Assembly (NCBI RefSeq): GCF_009711085.1 | Contig: NZ_WMKA01000003.1 | Coordinates: 62,001-126,000 of the forward strand | Origin: Cellulosimicrobium composti | GTDB lineage: Bacteria > Actinomycetota > Actinomycetes > Actinomycetales > Cellulomonadaceae | Reading direction: 5' to 3' | DNA length: 64,000 bases | Shown here: positions 53,613-62,000 of the stretch, one piece after another | Layout of the letters: each line of letters opens with the position of its first letter | Position numbering within the stretch: position 1 is the stretch's first letter | Notes under the pieces: generated by a model | Told to the model about the DNA's origin: nothing | The model's input: the letters and a program-made list of their open reading frames with translations, nothing else | Database searches by the model: none | Translations under genes and position numbers: made by a program

Positions 53613-54944
53613 ATGTCCCCCATCACCCGCCGGTCGCGTCGCGCGACCGCCGCCATCGCCGCCACCGGCGCGCTCGCGCTCGTGCTGACGGCATGCAGCT
53701 CCGGCTCGGGCGGCGGCAGCGCCGACGACGCCGAGAGCGCCGTCGAGGAGGGCGGCACCATCACGGTGTGGGCCTGGGACCCCACGCTCGAGAGCGTCGC
53801 CGCCGACTTCGAGGAGGCGAACCCCGGCGTCGAGGTCGACATCGTCAACGCCGGCACCGGCAACGACCAGTACACCGCGCTCCAGAACGCGATCGCCGCC
53901 GGCTCGGGCGTGCCCGACGTCGCGCAGATCGAGTTCTACGCGCTCCCGCAGTTCGCGCTCTCGGAGGCGCTCACCGACCTGTCGTCGTACGGCGCCGACG
54001 AGCTCGACGGCACGTTCACGCCCGGGCCGTGGGACGCCGTCACGCAGGGCGACGGCGTGTGGGCCCTGCCCACCGACTCCGGCCCGATGGCGCTGTTCTA
54101 CAACAAGCGCGTGTTCGACGAGCACGGCATCGCCGTGCCGACCACGTGGGACGAGTACGTCGAGGCGGCCCGCGCGCTGCACGCCGCGGACCCGGGCACC
54201 TACATCACCAACGACACGGGCGACGCGGGCTTCACGACGTCGATCATCTGGCAGTCCGGTGGCCGCCCCTACCAGGTCGACGGCACGGACGTGACGATCG
54301 ACTTCTCCGACGAGGGCACGCAGCGGTTCGCCACGACGTGGCAGCAGATGCTCGACGAGGACCTCGTCGCGCCCGTGACGTCGTGGAGCGACGAGTGGTA
54401 CCAGGGCCTCGCCGACGGCTCGATCGCGAGCCTCGTCATCGGCGCCTGGATGCGCGGCAACCTCGAGACGTCGGTCGAGTCGGCCTCGGGCGACTGGGCC
54501 GTGGCCCCGATGCCGCAGTGGGAGGCCGGCGAGCAGGTGACGTCGGAGAACGGCGGCAGCTCGCTCGCGATCCCCGCCGCGAGCGAGAACCAGGACCTCG
54601 CGTGGGCGTTCCTCGAGTACGCGACCGCGGGCGACGGCATCGCGACGCGCGTCGCGGAGGGCGCGTTCCCCGCGACCGTGGCCGAGCTCGAGGCGGACGA
54701 CTTCACGCAGCAGGAGTTCGAGTACTTCGGCGGCCAGAAGGTCAACGAGGTGCTCGCGGAGTCGGCGGCGAACGTCGCCGAGGGCTGGACCTACCTGCCG
54801 TTCCAGGTCTACGCGAACTCGATCTTCAACGACACGGTCGGCAAGGCGTACGTCTCCGGCACGACCCTCACCGACGGCCTGTCCGCGTGGCAGGACGCGT
54901 CCGTGACGTATGGCAAGGACCAGGGCTTCACCGTCTCCGAGTGA
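53613..54944 (+). CDS. Extracellular sugar-binding lipoprotein of ABC importer (family 1)
   Basis: 443 residues from the ATG at 53613 (AGAGGAA upstream). Lipobox LTAC at the end of the signal peptide, then a Gly/Ser linker. Mature protein has the SBP_bac_1 pattern (TITVWAWDPTLESVAADFEEANPGV; LFYNKRVFDEHGIAVPTTWDEYVEAA). It presumably delivers galacto-oligosaccharides to the two permeases upstream; the ligand is inferred from GH42 and GH30 neighbours. Confidence 0.93.
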   Translation: MSPITRRSRRATAAIAATGALALVLTACSSGSGGGSADDAESAVEEGGTITVWAWDPTLESVAADFEEANPGVEVDIVNAGTGNDQYTALQNAIAAGSGVPDVAQIEFYALPQFALSEALTDLSSYGADELDGTFTPGPWDAVTQGDGVWALPTDSGPMALFYNKRVFDEHGIAVPTTWDEYVEAARALHAADPGTYITNDTGDAGFTTSIIWQSGGRPYQVDGTDVTIDFSDEGTQRFATTWQQMLDEDLVAPVTSWSDEWYQGLADGSIASLVIGAWMRGNLETSVESASGDWAVAPMPQWEAGEQVTSENGGSSLAIPAASENQDLAWAFLEYATAGDGIATRVAEGAFPATVAELEADDFTQQEFEYFGGQKVNEVLAESAANVAEGWTYLPFQVYANSIFNDTVGKAYVSGTTLTDGLSAWQDASVTYGKDQGFTVSE

Positions 54945-54956
54945 CGGCCTGACCCG

Positions 54957-54991
54957 GGCCGCCGGGCCGGCCGAGCGCCGGCCCGGCGGCC
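54957..54991 (+). terminator. Hairpin between binding-protein and GH42 genes
   Basis: Perfect 15-bp stem (54957-54971 with 54977-54991), 5-nt loop, 12 bp after the stop. As in the first importer operon, it follows the binding-protein gene directly and may set its mRNA excess. Confidence 0.65.
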
Positions 54992-55054
54992 ACCCCCGCG
55001 GGCGCGACCAGCGTCCCCGCCCGCCCTCCACCGAGCATCCCGCGAGGAGCACAC

Positions 55055-57196
55055 ATGCCTTCCCCCACGCCGCACCGCTGGCTGCGACGTCCCGGTCCCC
55101 GCACCCCCTCCGGCGAGCAGGCCGCGCCGGGCACGCACGCCCCGACGGGCCTGTCCTACGGCGCGGACTACAACCCGGACCAGTGGCCGCACGAGGTCTG
55201 GGACGAGGACGTGCGCCTCATGCGCGAGGCGGGCGTGACCGTCGTGTCGCTCGCGATCTTCTCGTGGGCCCGCATCCAGCCGAGCGAGGACACGTGGGAC
55301 TTCGCGTGGCTCGACGAGGTCATGGACCTGCTCCACGAGAACGGCATCACGGTGGACCTCGCCACGGCGACGGCCTCGCCGCCGCCGTGGCTCACGACGA
55401 AGCACCCCGAGGTCCTGCCGCAGACCCGCACGGGCGAGACGCTGTGGCCGGGTGCGCGCCAGCAGTGGCGCCCCACGTCGCCCGTGTTCCGCGAGCACGC
55501 ACTGCGCCTCGTGGAGCGCATGGCCGAGCGGTACGCCGACCACCCCGCGCTCGTCGCGTGGCACGTGTCGAACGAGCTGGGCTGCCACAACGTCTACGAC
55601 TACTCCGACGACGCCGCCGCCGCCTTCCGCGCGTGGCTGCGCGACCGGTACACGACGCTCGACGCGCTCAACGACGCGTGGGGCACCGCGTTCTGGTCGC
55701 AGCGCTACGGCGCGTGGGAGCAGGTCCTCCCGCCGCGCCTGGCCGCGTCGCACCCGAACCCCACGCAGCAGCTCGACTTCAAGCGGTTCTCGTCCGACGC
55801 GCTGCGGGACCACCTGCGCGCCGAGGCCGCGATCCTGCGCCGCGTGACGCCCGACGTCCCCGTGACGACGAACTTCATGGTCATGGGCGAGACGAAGGGC
55901 ATGGACTACGCCGCCTGGGCGGACGATCTCGACTTCGTCTCCAACGACCACTACGTGCTCCCCGGCCCGCAGGCGCTCGACGAGCTGTCGTTCTCCGCCA
56001 ACCTCACGGGCGGCATCGCCCGGCACCGCCCGTGGTTCCTCATGGAGCACTCGACGAGCGCCGTGAACTGGCAGCCCGTCAACGTGGCCAAGAAGCCCGG
56101 CGAGCTCGCGCGCGACTCGCTCACGCACGTCGCGCACGGGGCCGACGCGGTCTGCTTCTTCCAGTGGCGCCAGTCGGCGGCGGGCGCCGAGAAGTACCAC
56201 TCCGGCATGGTCCCGCACGCCGGCGAGCGCTCGCGCCTGTTCCGCGACGTCGTCGCGCTCGGCGCGACCCTGCGCGACCTCGCGCCCGTCGCGGGGAGCC
56301 TGCAGAAGCCCGCGCGCGCCGCGATCGTCTTCGACTGGGACTCGTGGTGGACGAGCGAGCTCGACTCGCACCCGACCGACCGCCTGCGCTACCGGCAGGA
56401 GGCGCTCGACTGGTACTCGGCGTTCCTCGCGCTCGGCGTGCGCGCCGACGTCGTGCCGACGGCCACCGACCTCGCGGGGTACGACGTCGTCGTGGCGCCC
56501 GTGCTGCACGTCGTCCCCGCCGCGCTGCGCGACCGCCTCACCGCGTTCGTCGAGGGCGGCGGCCATCTCGTGACCACCTACTTCTCGGGCGTCGTCGACC
56601 AGGACGACCACGCGTGGCTCGGCGGGTACCCGGGCGCGCTGCGCGACCTGCTCGGCATCCGCGTCGAGGAGTTCGCCCCGCTCCTGGACGGCGAGAGCGC
56701 GACCGTCGAGCTCGCCGGCGAGCAGCTCGAGGGCACGCTGTGGACCGAACCCGTCGACGTCGTCGACCCGGACGTCGAGGTGCTGGGCTGGTACAAGACC
56801 GGCGAGCAGGCCGGGCGCGCCGCGGTGACGCGGCGCACGGTCCGGGCCGGCGACCGCACGGGCTCCGCCGCGTACGTGTCGACGCGCTTCGGCCGCCTCG
56901 GCCTCGTCCCCGTCCTCGCGCGCCTGCTCGACGACGCGGGCGTGCGCAGCGAGCTGCCCGCCGCCGTGCGCGGCGAAGTCGAGCTCGCGGTGCGCACGGA
57001 CGGGACGGACGACTACTGGTTCCTCGTCAACCGCACGGCCCGACCGGTCGAGGTGCCCGGCGTCACGGGCGACGTGCTCGCGGGCCGTCGGCTCGCGGCG
57101 CCCGCGACGACCGGCGCGGACGCACCCGGTGCGCTCCTGCTCGACCCGCGTGGCGTGGCCGTCGTGCGCCGCGCCGCCGAGGCCGCCACGGCCTGA
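55055..57196 (+). CDS. GH42 beta-galactosidase
   Basis: 713 residues, no signal peptide: cytoplasmic. N-terminal TIM barrel with acid/base Glu174 (HVSNELGCH) and nucleophile Glu331 (FLMEHSTSAVNWQ), a middle trimerisation domain (about 415-630) and a C-terminal beta domain. YGADYNPDQWP at the start is typical. GH42 enzymes act on short galacto-oligosaccharides rather than lactose; here the likely substrates are beta-1,6-linked products of the secreted GH30. Last gene of the importer operon, closed by a hairpin. Confidence 0.95.
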   Translation: MPSPTPHRWLRRPGPRTPSGEQAAPGTHAPTGLSYGADYNPDQWPHEVWDEDVRLMREAGVTVVSLAIFSWARIQPSEDTWDFAWLDEVMDLLHENGITVDLATATASPPPWLTTKHPEVLPQTRTGETLWPGARQQWRPTSPVFREHALRLVERMAERYADHPALVAWHVSNELGCHNVYDYSDDAAAAFRAWLRDRYTTLDALNDAWGTAFWSQRYGAWEQVLPPRLAASHPNPTQQLDFKRFSSDALRDHLRAEAAILRRVTPDVPVTTNFMVMGETKGMDYAAWADDLDFVSNDHYVLPGPQALDELSFSANLTGGIARHRPWFLMEHSTSAVNWQPVNVAKKPGELARDSLTHVAHGADAVCFFQWRQSAAGAEKYHSGMVPHAGERSRLFRDVVALGATLRDLAPVAGSLQKPARAAIVFDWDSWWTSELDSHPTDRLRYRQEALDWYSAFLALGVRADVVPTATDLAGYDVVVAPVLHVVPAALRDRLTAFVEGGGHLVTTYFSGVVDQDDHAWLGGYPGALRDLLGIRVEEFAPLLDGESATVELAGEQLEGTLWTEPVDVVDPDVEVLGWYKTGEQAGRAAVTRRTVRAGDRTGSAAYVSTRFGRLGLVPVLARLLDDAGVRSELPAAVRGEVELAVRTDGTDDYWFLVNRTARPVEVPGVTGDVLAGRRLAAPATTGADAPGALLLDPRGVAVVRRAAEAATA

Positions 57197-57217
57197 CGCC
57201 CCACCGCCGCGAGCGCC

Positions 57218-57258
57218 GCGCGGGGTGCGGGCACGGTCTCCGTGCTCGCACCCCGCGC
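57218..57258 (+). terminator. Terminator after GH42
   Basis: 18-bp stem with one G-U pair (57218-57235 with 57241-57258), 5-nt loop, 21 bp after the GH42 stop. The GH30 gene downstream therefore probably has its own promoter or depends on read-through. Confidence 0.7.
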
Positions 57259-57348
57259 CGCCCGTCGGCGCCGCAGACCCCCCGCGGGGAGACCCCCGCA
57301 CCCGGTGCATCCGCCGGTTCGCAGCGACGCGAAGGAGGTGGCTCAGGG

Positions 57349-60300
57349 ATGAGCCCGACCCACACCGACACGACCACCGCACGGGGCGGACCACCCGGTC
57401 CCCGCCGCACGAGCCCGGGTCGCCGGGCCACCACGGGGGCGGGGGCACGGCTCACGGCCGGTCTCGGCGCGGGTGCGCTCGTGGCGTCCTGCGCGCTCGC
57501 CGCCCTGCCCGCGCAGGCCGCGCCGCTCGGCGTGGCGGCGGTGGGCGCAGCGGCGGTGGACGCGGCCGCGGTGAACGCCGCGGCGGCCGCCGACGTCCCC
57601 GGCGTCACCGTCACGCCCGACCCGTCGTACGCGGGCGCGCCGTTCGAGGGCTGGGGCACGAGCCTCGTGTGGTTCGCGAACGCCACGGGCGGCTACCCGG
57701 ACGAGATCCGCGACCGGCTCGCGGACATGGTGTTCGGCGACGAGGGGCTCAACCTCAACATCGCGCGCTACAACGTCGGTGGCGGCAACGCCCCGGACGT
57801 GCCGGACTACCTGCGCGCGGGCGGCGCCGTCGACGGCTGGTGGAAGGCGCCCGAGGGCACGACGCGCACCGACGTCGACTGGTGGGACCCCGAGAACCCG
57901 GACCACTGGGACGACGACGCCGACGCGACGCAGCGCTGGTGGGTCGACCGCATCAAGGACGACGTCACGCACTGGGAGACGTTCAGCAACTCCCCGCCCT
58001 GGTTCATGACCGTGAGCGGCTACGTCTCGGGCGGGTTCAGCTCGACCGCGGACCAGCTCAGGACGGACCGCATCGACGACTTCGCGGCCTACCTCGTGGG
58101 CGTGACGGAGCGCCTCGAGGAGGCGCACGGCATCGAGGTCGACACGATCGACCCGTTCAACGAGCCCAACACGAACTACTGGGGCACCCAGCTCGGCGAG
58201 GACGGCAACCCGACGGGCGGCCGCCAGGAGGGCGCCCACATGGGGCCGGAGCTCCAGGCGAAGGTCGTCCCGGCGCTCGCCGCGGCGCTCGAGGGCGCCT
58301 CGACGGACGCCGTGGTCTCGGCGATGGACGAGACCAACCCCGGCACGTTCGCGACGAACTGGAACGCGTACCCGCAGGCCGTACGCGACCAGGTGTCGCA
58401 GCTCAACGTCCACACGTACGGCACGGGGCAGCGCACGACGGTCCGCGACATCGCCAAGGGCGAGGACAAGCCGCTGTGGATGAGCGAGGTCGGCGGCAAC
58501 TGGTCCTCGACGGGCCAGGACTTCGAGACGATGGAGTCCGGGCTCGGCAGCGCGCAGCACATCGTCGACGACCTGCGCGAGCTCGAGCCGGACGCGTGGG
58601 TGTTCTGGCAGCCCGTCGAGGACTACGACAACATGGCGCCGGGCGGCGAGAGCGCGAACGGCATGAACTGGGGCGAGATCCAGATCCCGTTCGACTGCAC
58701 GGCCGACGACACGCTCGAGACGTGCCCGATCTACACGAACACGAAGTACTGGGCGACCCAGAACTTCACGCACTACATCGAGCCGGGCGACTCGCTGATC
58801 CGCTCGGACGACGCGAGCAGCACGGCCGCGGTGTCCGCGGACGGCACGTCGGCGACGGTCGTGCACGTGAACGCCACGACGGCCGAGCGCGCCGTGACGC
58901 TCGACCTGTCGAGGTTCGGTGCGGTCGGGTCCGATGCGACCGTCACCCCCGTCGTCACGAGCACGGCCGGTTACCTCGTCGAGGGCGAGCCCGTGGCCGT
59001 CACGCCGGGCGCCGAGGACGGCACGACCGGTCCGAGCGCGACGCTCGTCGTGCCGGCCGAGTCGGTGACGACGTTCGTCGTCGACGGCGTCTCGGGCGTC
59101 GCCGAGGACGCGGCGCTCGTCCAGGAGGGCCACGTGTACCGCCTCGACGGCGTGCAGTCCGACCGCTCGCTCGCGCCCTCGGCGTCCGGCGACGCGGTCG
59201 TGATTTGCACGGACGCGCCCGTCGCGGAGCAGGCGTGGGAGCTCACCGCGCTCGGCGCCCCCGAGGGCGCCGGGAGCAACCGGACGCGCTACGCCGTGAC
59301 GAACGCGGCGACGGGCCGTCAGCTCGCCGTCTCGGCGGACACGTCCGCCGTCCTGCAGGACGCCCCGGCCGACGTCGCGGACACCCCGCTCGCCGCGCAG
59401 TGGATCCTCTCGACGACCGGCGACGGCACGTACACGCTCGTCAACGCGTCGTCGAGGACCCTGCTCGAGGTCGGCGGCCAGGCGACGGCCGACGGGTCCC
59501 CCGTGGGCACGTACCTCGCGAACTCCGGCGTGAACCAGCGCTGGCGGGTCGTGGACGAGACGGTGCTGGGCACCGAGCCGGTCGAGGCGTTCACGACGCC
59601 GGGCACCGCGCCCGAGCTGCCCGCGACCGTCACGCCGGTCTACCGCGACGGCGCGCGCGGCGCGCTCCCCGTGACGTGGGACGTGCCGGGCGACGACGCG
59701 TGGGCCGAGGCGGGCACCGTCGAGGTGACGGGCACGGTCGCGACCCCGACCGGCGGCACGGTCGCGGCGACCGCGACCGTCGTCGTCGACGTTCTGGCCT
59801 CCACGCTCCCCGCGCGCGCCAAGGCGTACGCGGGCGGCACGCCGGACCTGCCCGCGACCGTCACCGCGGTCGCCGCGGGCGGCGCGGAGGTCCGGCGCCC
59901 GGTGGTCTGGGACGACGCCCCCGCGGGCGCGTTCGACGCCGTCGGGGTCGTCGAGCTCACGGGAACGGCGGACGCCGGGGCGGGCGCCACGCTCCCCGCG
60001 ACCGTCCGCGTCCAGGTCACCGAGGCGGACTCCGCCAACGGCGCGCTCGCCGCGGGCACGACCGCGAGCGCGACCTTCACCGAGCCGGGCTACTCCGTCG
60101 GCGGCGTCGTCAACGGCACCCTCACGGACAAGGCGTGGTCGAACTGGGTGTCGAGCGCCAAGCGGACCTCGGACACGCTCACCGTCACGCTCCCGGCCGA
60201 CCGCGACGTCACCGGCGTCGTGACGCGGTTCTGGAAGGACGGGTCCAGCGCGAGCTGGGCGCGCTCCGTGCAGCTCCAGGCGCTCGTGGACGGCACGTGG

Positions 60301-60987
60301 TCCGACGTCGGCGCCCCCGTCACGGTCGACGCCTCACCGGACGGCCCCGCGCCGGCCGTGGAGATCCCCGCGGACGTGCGGACGTCGTCCGTGCGCGTCG
60401 TGCTCACGGCGCGCGAGAACACGCACATGGTGGTCTCCGAGATCGAGGTCCTGGCCAAGGTGCCGGGCACGGGGACGGACGCCACGGCGTCGCGCATCGC
60501 GGTCGACGGCGAGCCGCTCGCCGGGTTCGACCCCGCGGTGACGGCGTACGACGTGCCCGTCGCGGGCGCGGTGCCCGCCGTCGAGGCGGTCGCGCACGAC
60601 CCGTACGCGACCGTCGCGGTCGAGGCCGCCGACGCGGTCCCGGGCACGACGACGGTGCGCGTCACGGCCGAGGACGGGACGGAGCGGGCGTACGCCCTGC
60701 GCTGGACGGCCGACGCCGGGTCGGCGCCCGTGGCGGTCACCGCGGAGACGCGGTGCCTGGCAGGAAAGGCGTACGTCGCGGTCCGCGCCACGAACGACGG
60801 CGACGTGCCGCTCGACGTGACGCTCACGACGCCGTACGGCACGCGCACGGTCACGGGCGTCGCCCCCGGCGCGAGCGCGTACCAGTCGTTCGCGGCGCGC
60901 GCGACGTCCGTCCCCGCGGGGACGGCCGTCGTGACGGTCGACGGGTCCGTGCCGGTCGAGGTCGCGTTCGACGCGCGCACCTGCTGA
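57349..60987 (+). CDS. Secreted multi-domain GH30 glycosidase, probable endo-beta-1,6-galactanase
   Basis: 1212 residues; ATG at 57349 with GAAGGAGGTG upstream. Signal peptide ends near 57 (AQA). The GH30 TIM barrel (about 82-470) has acid/base Glu272 (DPFNEPNTNYWG) and nucleophile Glu380 (WMSEVGGNW). A beta domain (to about 585), a ricin-like beta-trefoil (595-740), two Big_4-like modules (741-890), a discoidin-like module (894-1040), a cadherin-like module (1044-1125) and the two-cysteine C-terminal domain (1128-1212) follow. The motif context resembles subfamily 5 enzymes that cut beta-1,6-galactan side chains of arabinogalactan proteins; subfamily is inference. Confidence 0.9.
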   Translation: MSPTHTDTTTARGGPPGPRRTSPGRRATTGAGARLTAGLGAGALVASCALAALPAQAAPLGVAAVGAAAVDAAAVNAAAAADVPGVTVTPDPSYAGAPFEGWGTSLVWFANATGGYPDEIRDRLADMVFGDEGLNLNIARYNVGGGNAPDVPDYLRAGGAVDGWWKAPEGTTRTDVDWWDPENPDHWDDDADATQRWWVDRIKDDVTHWETFSNSPPWFMTVSGYVSGGFSSTADQLRTDRIDDFAAYLVGVTERLEEAHGIEVDTIDPFNEPNTNYWGTQLGEDGNPTGGRQEGAHMGPELQAKVVPALAAALEGASTDAVVSAMDETNPGTFATNWNAYPQAVRDQVSQLNVHTYGTGQRTTVRDIAKGEDKPLWMSEVGGNWSSTGQDFETMESGLGSAQHIVDDLRELEPDAWVFWQPVEDYDNMAPGGESANGMNWGEIQIPFDCTADDTLETCPIYTNTKYWATQNFTHYIEPGDSLIRSDDASSTAAVSADGTSATVVHVNATTAERAVTLDLSRFGAVGSDATVTPVVTSTAGYLVEGEPVAVTPGAEDGTTGPSATLVVPAESVTTFVVDGVSGVAEDAALVQEGHVYRLDGVQSDRSLAPSASGDAVVICTDAPVAEQAWELTALGAPEGAGSNRTRYAVTNAATGRQLAVSADTSAVLQDAPADVADTPLAAQWILSTTGDGTYTLVNASSRTLLEVGGQATADGSPVGTYLANSGVNQRWRVVDETVLGTEPVEAFTTPGTAPELPATVTPVYRDGARGALPVTWDVPGDDAWAEAGTVEVTGTVATPTGGTVAATATVVVDVLASTLPARAKAYAGGTPDLPATVTAVAAGGAEVRRPVVWDDAPAGAFDAVGVVELTGTADAGAGATLPATVRVQVTEADSANGALAAGTTASATFTEPGYSVGGVVNGTLTDKAWSNWVSSAKRTSDTLTVTLPADRDVTGVVTRFWKDGSSASWARSVQLQALVDGTWSDVGAPVTVDASPDGPAPAVEIPADVRTSSVRVVLTARENTHMVVSEIEVLAKVPGTGTDATASRIAVDGEPLAGFDPAVTAYDVPVAGAVPAVEAVAHDPYATVAVEAADAVPGTTTVRVTAEDGTERAYALRWTADAGSAPVAVTAETRCLAGKAYVAVRATNDGDVPLDVTLTTPYGTRTVTGVAPGASAYQSFAARATSVPAGTAVVTVDGSVPVEVAFDARTC
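60730..60984 (+). other. Conserved two-cysteine C-terminal domain, copy 3
   Basis: Residues 1128-1212 of the GH30 protein: RCLAGKAYVAVRA, TPYGT, GVAPGASAYQSFA, terminal RTC. Same order and spacing as the other two copies; the three differ mainly in loop length near the end. Confidence 0.8.
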
Positions 60988-60997
60988 TCCGCCTGCC

Positions 60998-61037
60998 CGA
61001 CGGGCCCTGCCGGCGTCCCCGCCGGCGGGGCCCGTCG
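60998..61037 (+). terminator. Terminator after GH30
   Basis: 10-bp outer stem (CGACGGGCCC with GGGCCCGTCG) enclosing a second stem GCCGGC/GCCGGC, 10 bp after the stop. Confidence 0.7.
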
Positions 61038-61184
61038 TCGTACCGGACCCCCACGGGCAGAGGAGACAAATGTCACGTCGTGATCGCGGCCACACGGTGG
61101 GCACCGGCGCGCGAGCGTGGGCGTGGCCGCGTAGCGTGTCCCGGGTGCCCGGTACCGTACCGGGACGAGGAGGAGCGCACCACG

Positions 61185-61514
61185 GTGACCTCGACGACGA
61201 GCGGCGACGTCCTGACGGCGGAGGACGGCACACGCTGGACCATGCAGGGTGAGATCGACGCCGCGGTCCAGGCGCGCCGCGAGGACGAGCTCGTGCGGCT
61301 CGCGCAGTCCGCGGAGGGGCGCATCCACATCGACCTCGGTGACGTGACGTTCATGGACTCCGGCGGCCTGCGCCTGCTGTACCACGCCGCCACGGCCGGC
61401 TCCGGCGTCCCTGTGCTGGAGCGCGTCCCGCGCCGCGTCCGCGACCTGCTCGAGCTCAGCGGCGTCGCCGGGCTGTTCGAGATCGACGACGACGCCGACG
61501 AGGACGGCGCGTGA
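61185..61514 (+). CDS. STAS-domain anti-sigma factor antagonist
   Basis: 109 residues. A SpoIIAA/RsbV-like STAS domain with the phosphoacceptor Ser59 in TFMDSGGLRLL, aligned to Ser58 of Bacillus SpoIIAA. When dephosphorylated it would bind the anti-sigma kinase and free a sigma factor. GTG start at 61185 with GAGGAGG upstream. The stop overlaps the start of the kinase gene (GTGA). No sigma gene is next to it in the window. Confidence 0.9.
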   Translation: MTSTTSGDVLTAEDGTRWTMQGEIDAAVQARREDELVRLAQSAEGRIHIDLGDVTFMDSGGLRLLYHAATAGSGVPVLERVPRRVRDLLELSGVAGLFEIDDDADEDGA

Positions 61515-61987
61515 GCGTCGCCCACGCCGCGGTCCCGCCCGGCTTCGTCGAGATCGGTGCGTGGCCGCTGCGCGGGCTCACGGACCTCGCGGCGCTGCGC
61601 CAGGGGCTGCACCACATGCTCACGGGCGGCCCGCTCCCGCAGGACCGCGCGCTCGAGGCGACGCCCGAACGCATCGTCCTCGTCGCGAGCGAGCTCGCGA
61701 CCAACGCGCTGCGCCACGGGCTGCCCCCCACGCGCGTGCGCCTGCTCAGCGACGGGCGCGAGCTCGTCGTCGACGTCGTGGACCACTCGCCCGACGTCCC
61801 GCCCGTGGTCGCCGGCCGCCGGTCGCCGGGGGCGGGCGGCTTCGGCCTCGTGCTCGCGCAGCGCGCGGCGACCTGCGTCGGCTGGTGCCGCACCGGCACC
61901 GGTGAGAAGCACGTGTGGGCACGGTTCGACGTGCCCGTGTTCCGTGCGGGCGCGTCCGCCCGCAGCGCGCTCCTCCCCGTCCGCTGA
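61511..61987 (+). CDS. HATPase_c anti-sigma factor kinase (RsbW-like)
   Basis: 158 residues of the GHKL fold. N-box Glu/Asn in VLVASELATNALRHG, G1-like DVVDHSPDVPP and G2-like GAGGFGLVLAQ are visible. It would phosphorylate the STAS serine and hold a sigma factor, or act as a switch kinase on another partner. GTG start overlapping the STAS stop by 4 bp. Convergent with the phytochrome-phosphatase gene, 13 bp apart. Confidence 0.87.
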   Translation: MSVAHAAVPPGFVEIGAWPLRGLTDLAALRQGLHHMLTGGPLPQDRALEATPERIVLVASELATNALRHGLPPTRVRLLSDGRELVVDVVDHSPDVPPVVAGRRSPGAGGFGLVLAQRAATCVGWCRTGTGEKHVWARFDVPVFRAGASARSALLPVR

Positions 61988-62000
61988 GGAGCCCGGCGGC

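Noticed and set aside
61185-61514. Possibility that the STAS phosphoacceptor is missing because the motif reads DSGG instead of DSSG
   Set aside because: Counting residues in Bacillus SpoIIAA shows that the phosphorylated Ser58 is the first Ser after Asp, which is kept here as Ser59.
57129-61514. 1461-residue plus-strand frame running from GH42 through GH30 into the STAS gene
   Set aside because: Only its last 109 residues are a real domain (STAS), with its own ribosome site; the remainder is an off-frame shadow of GH30.
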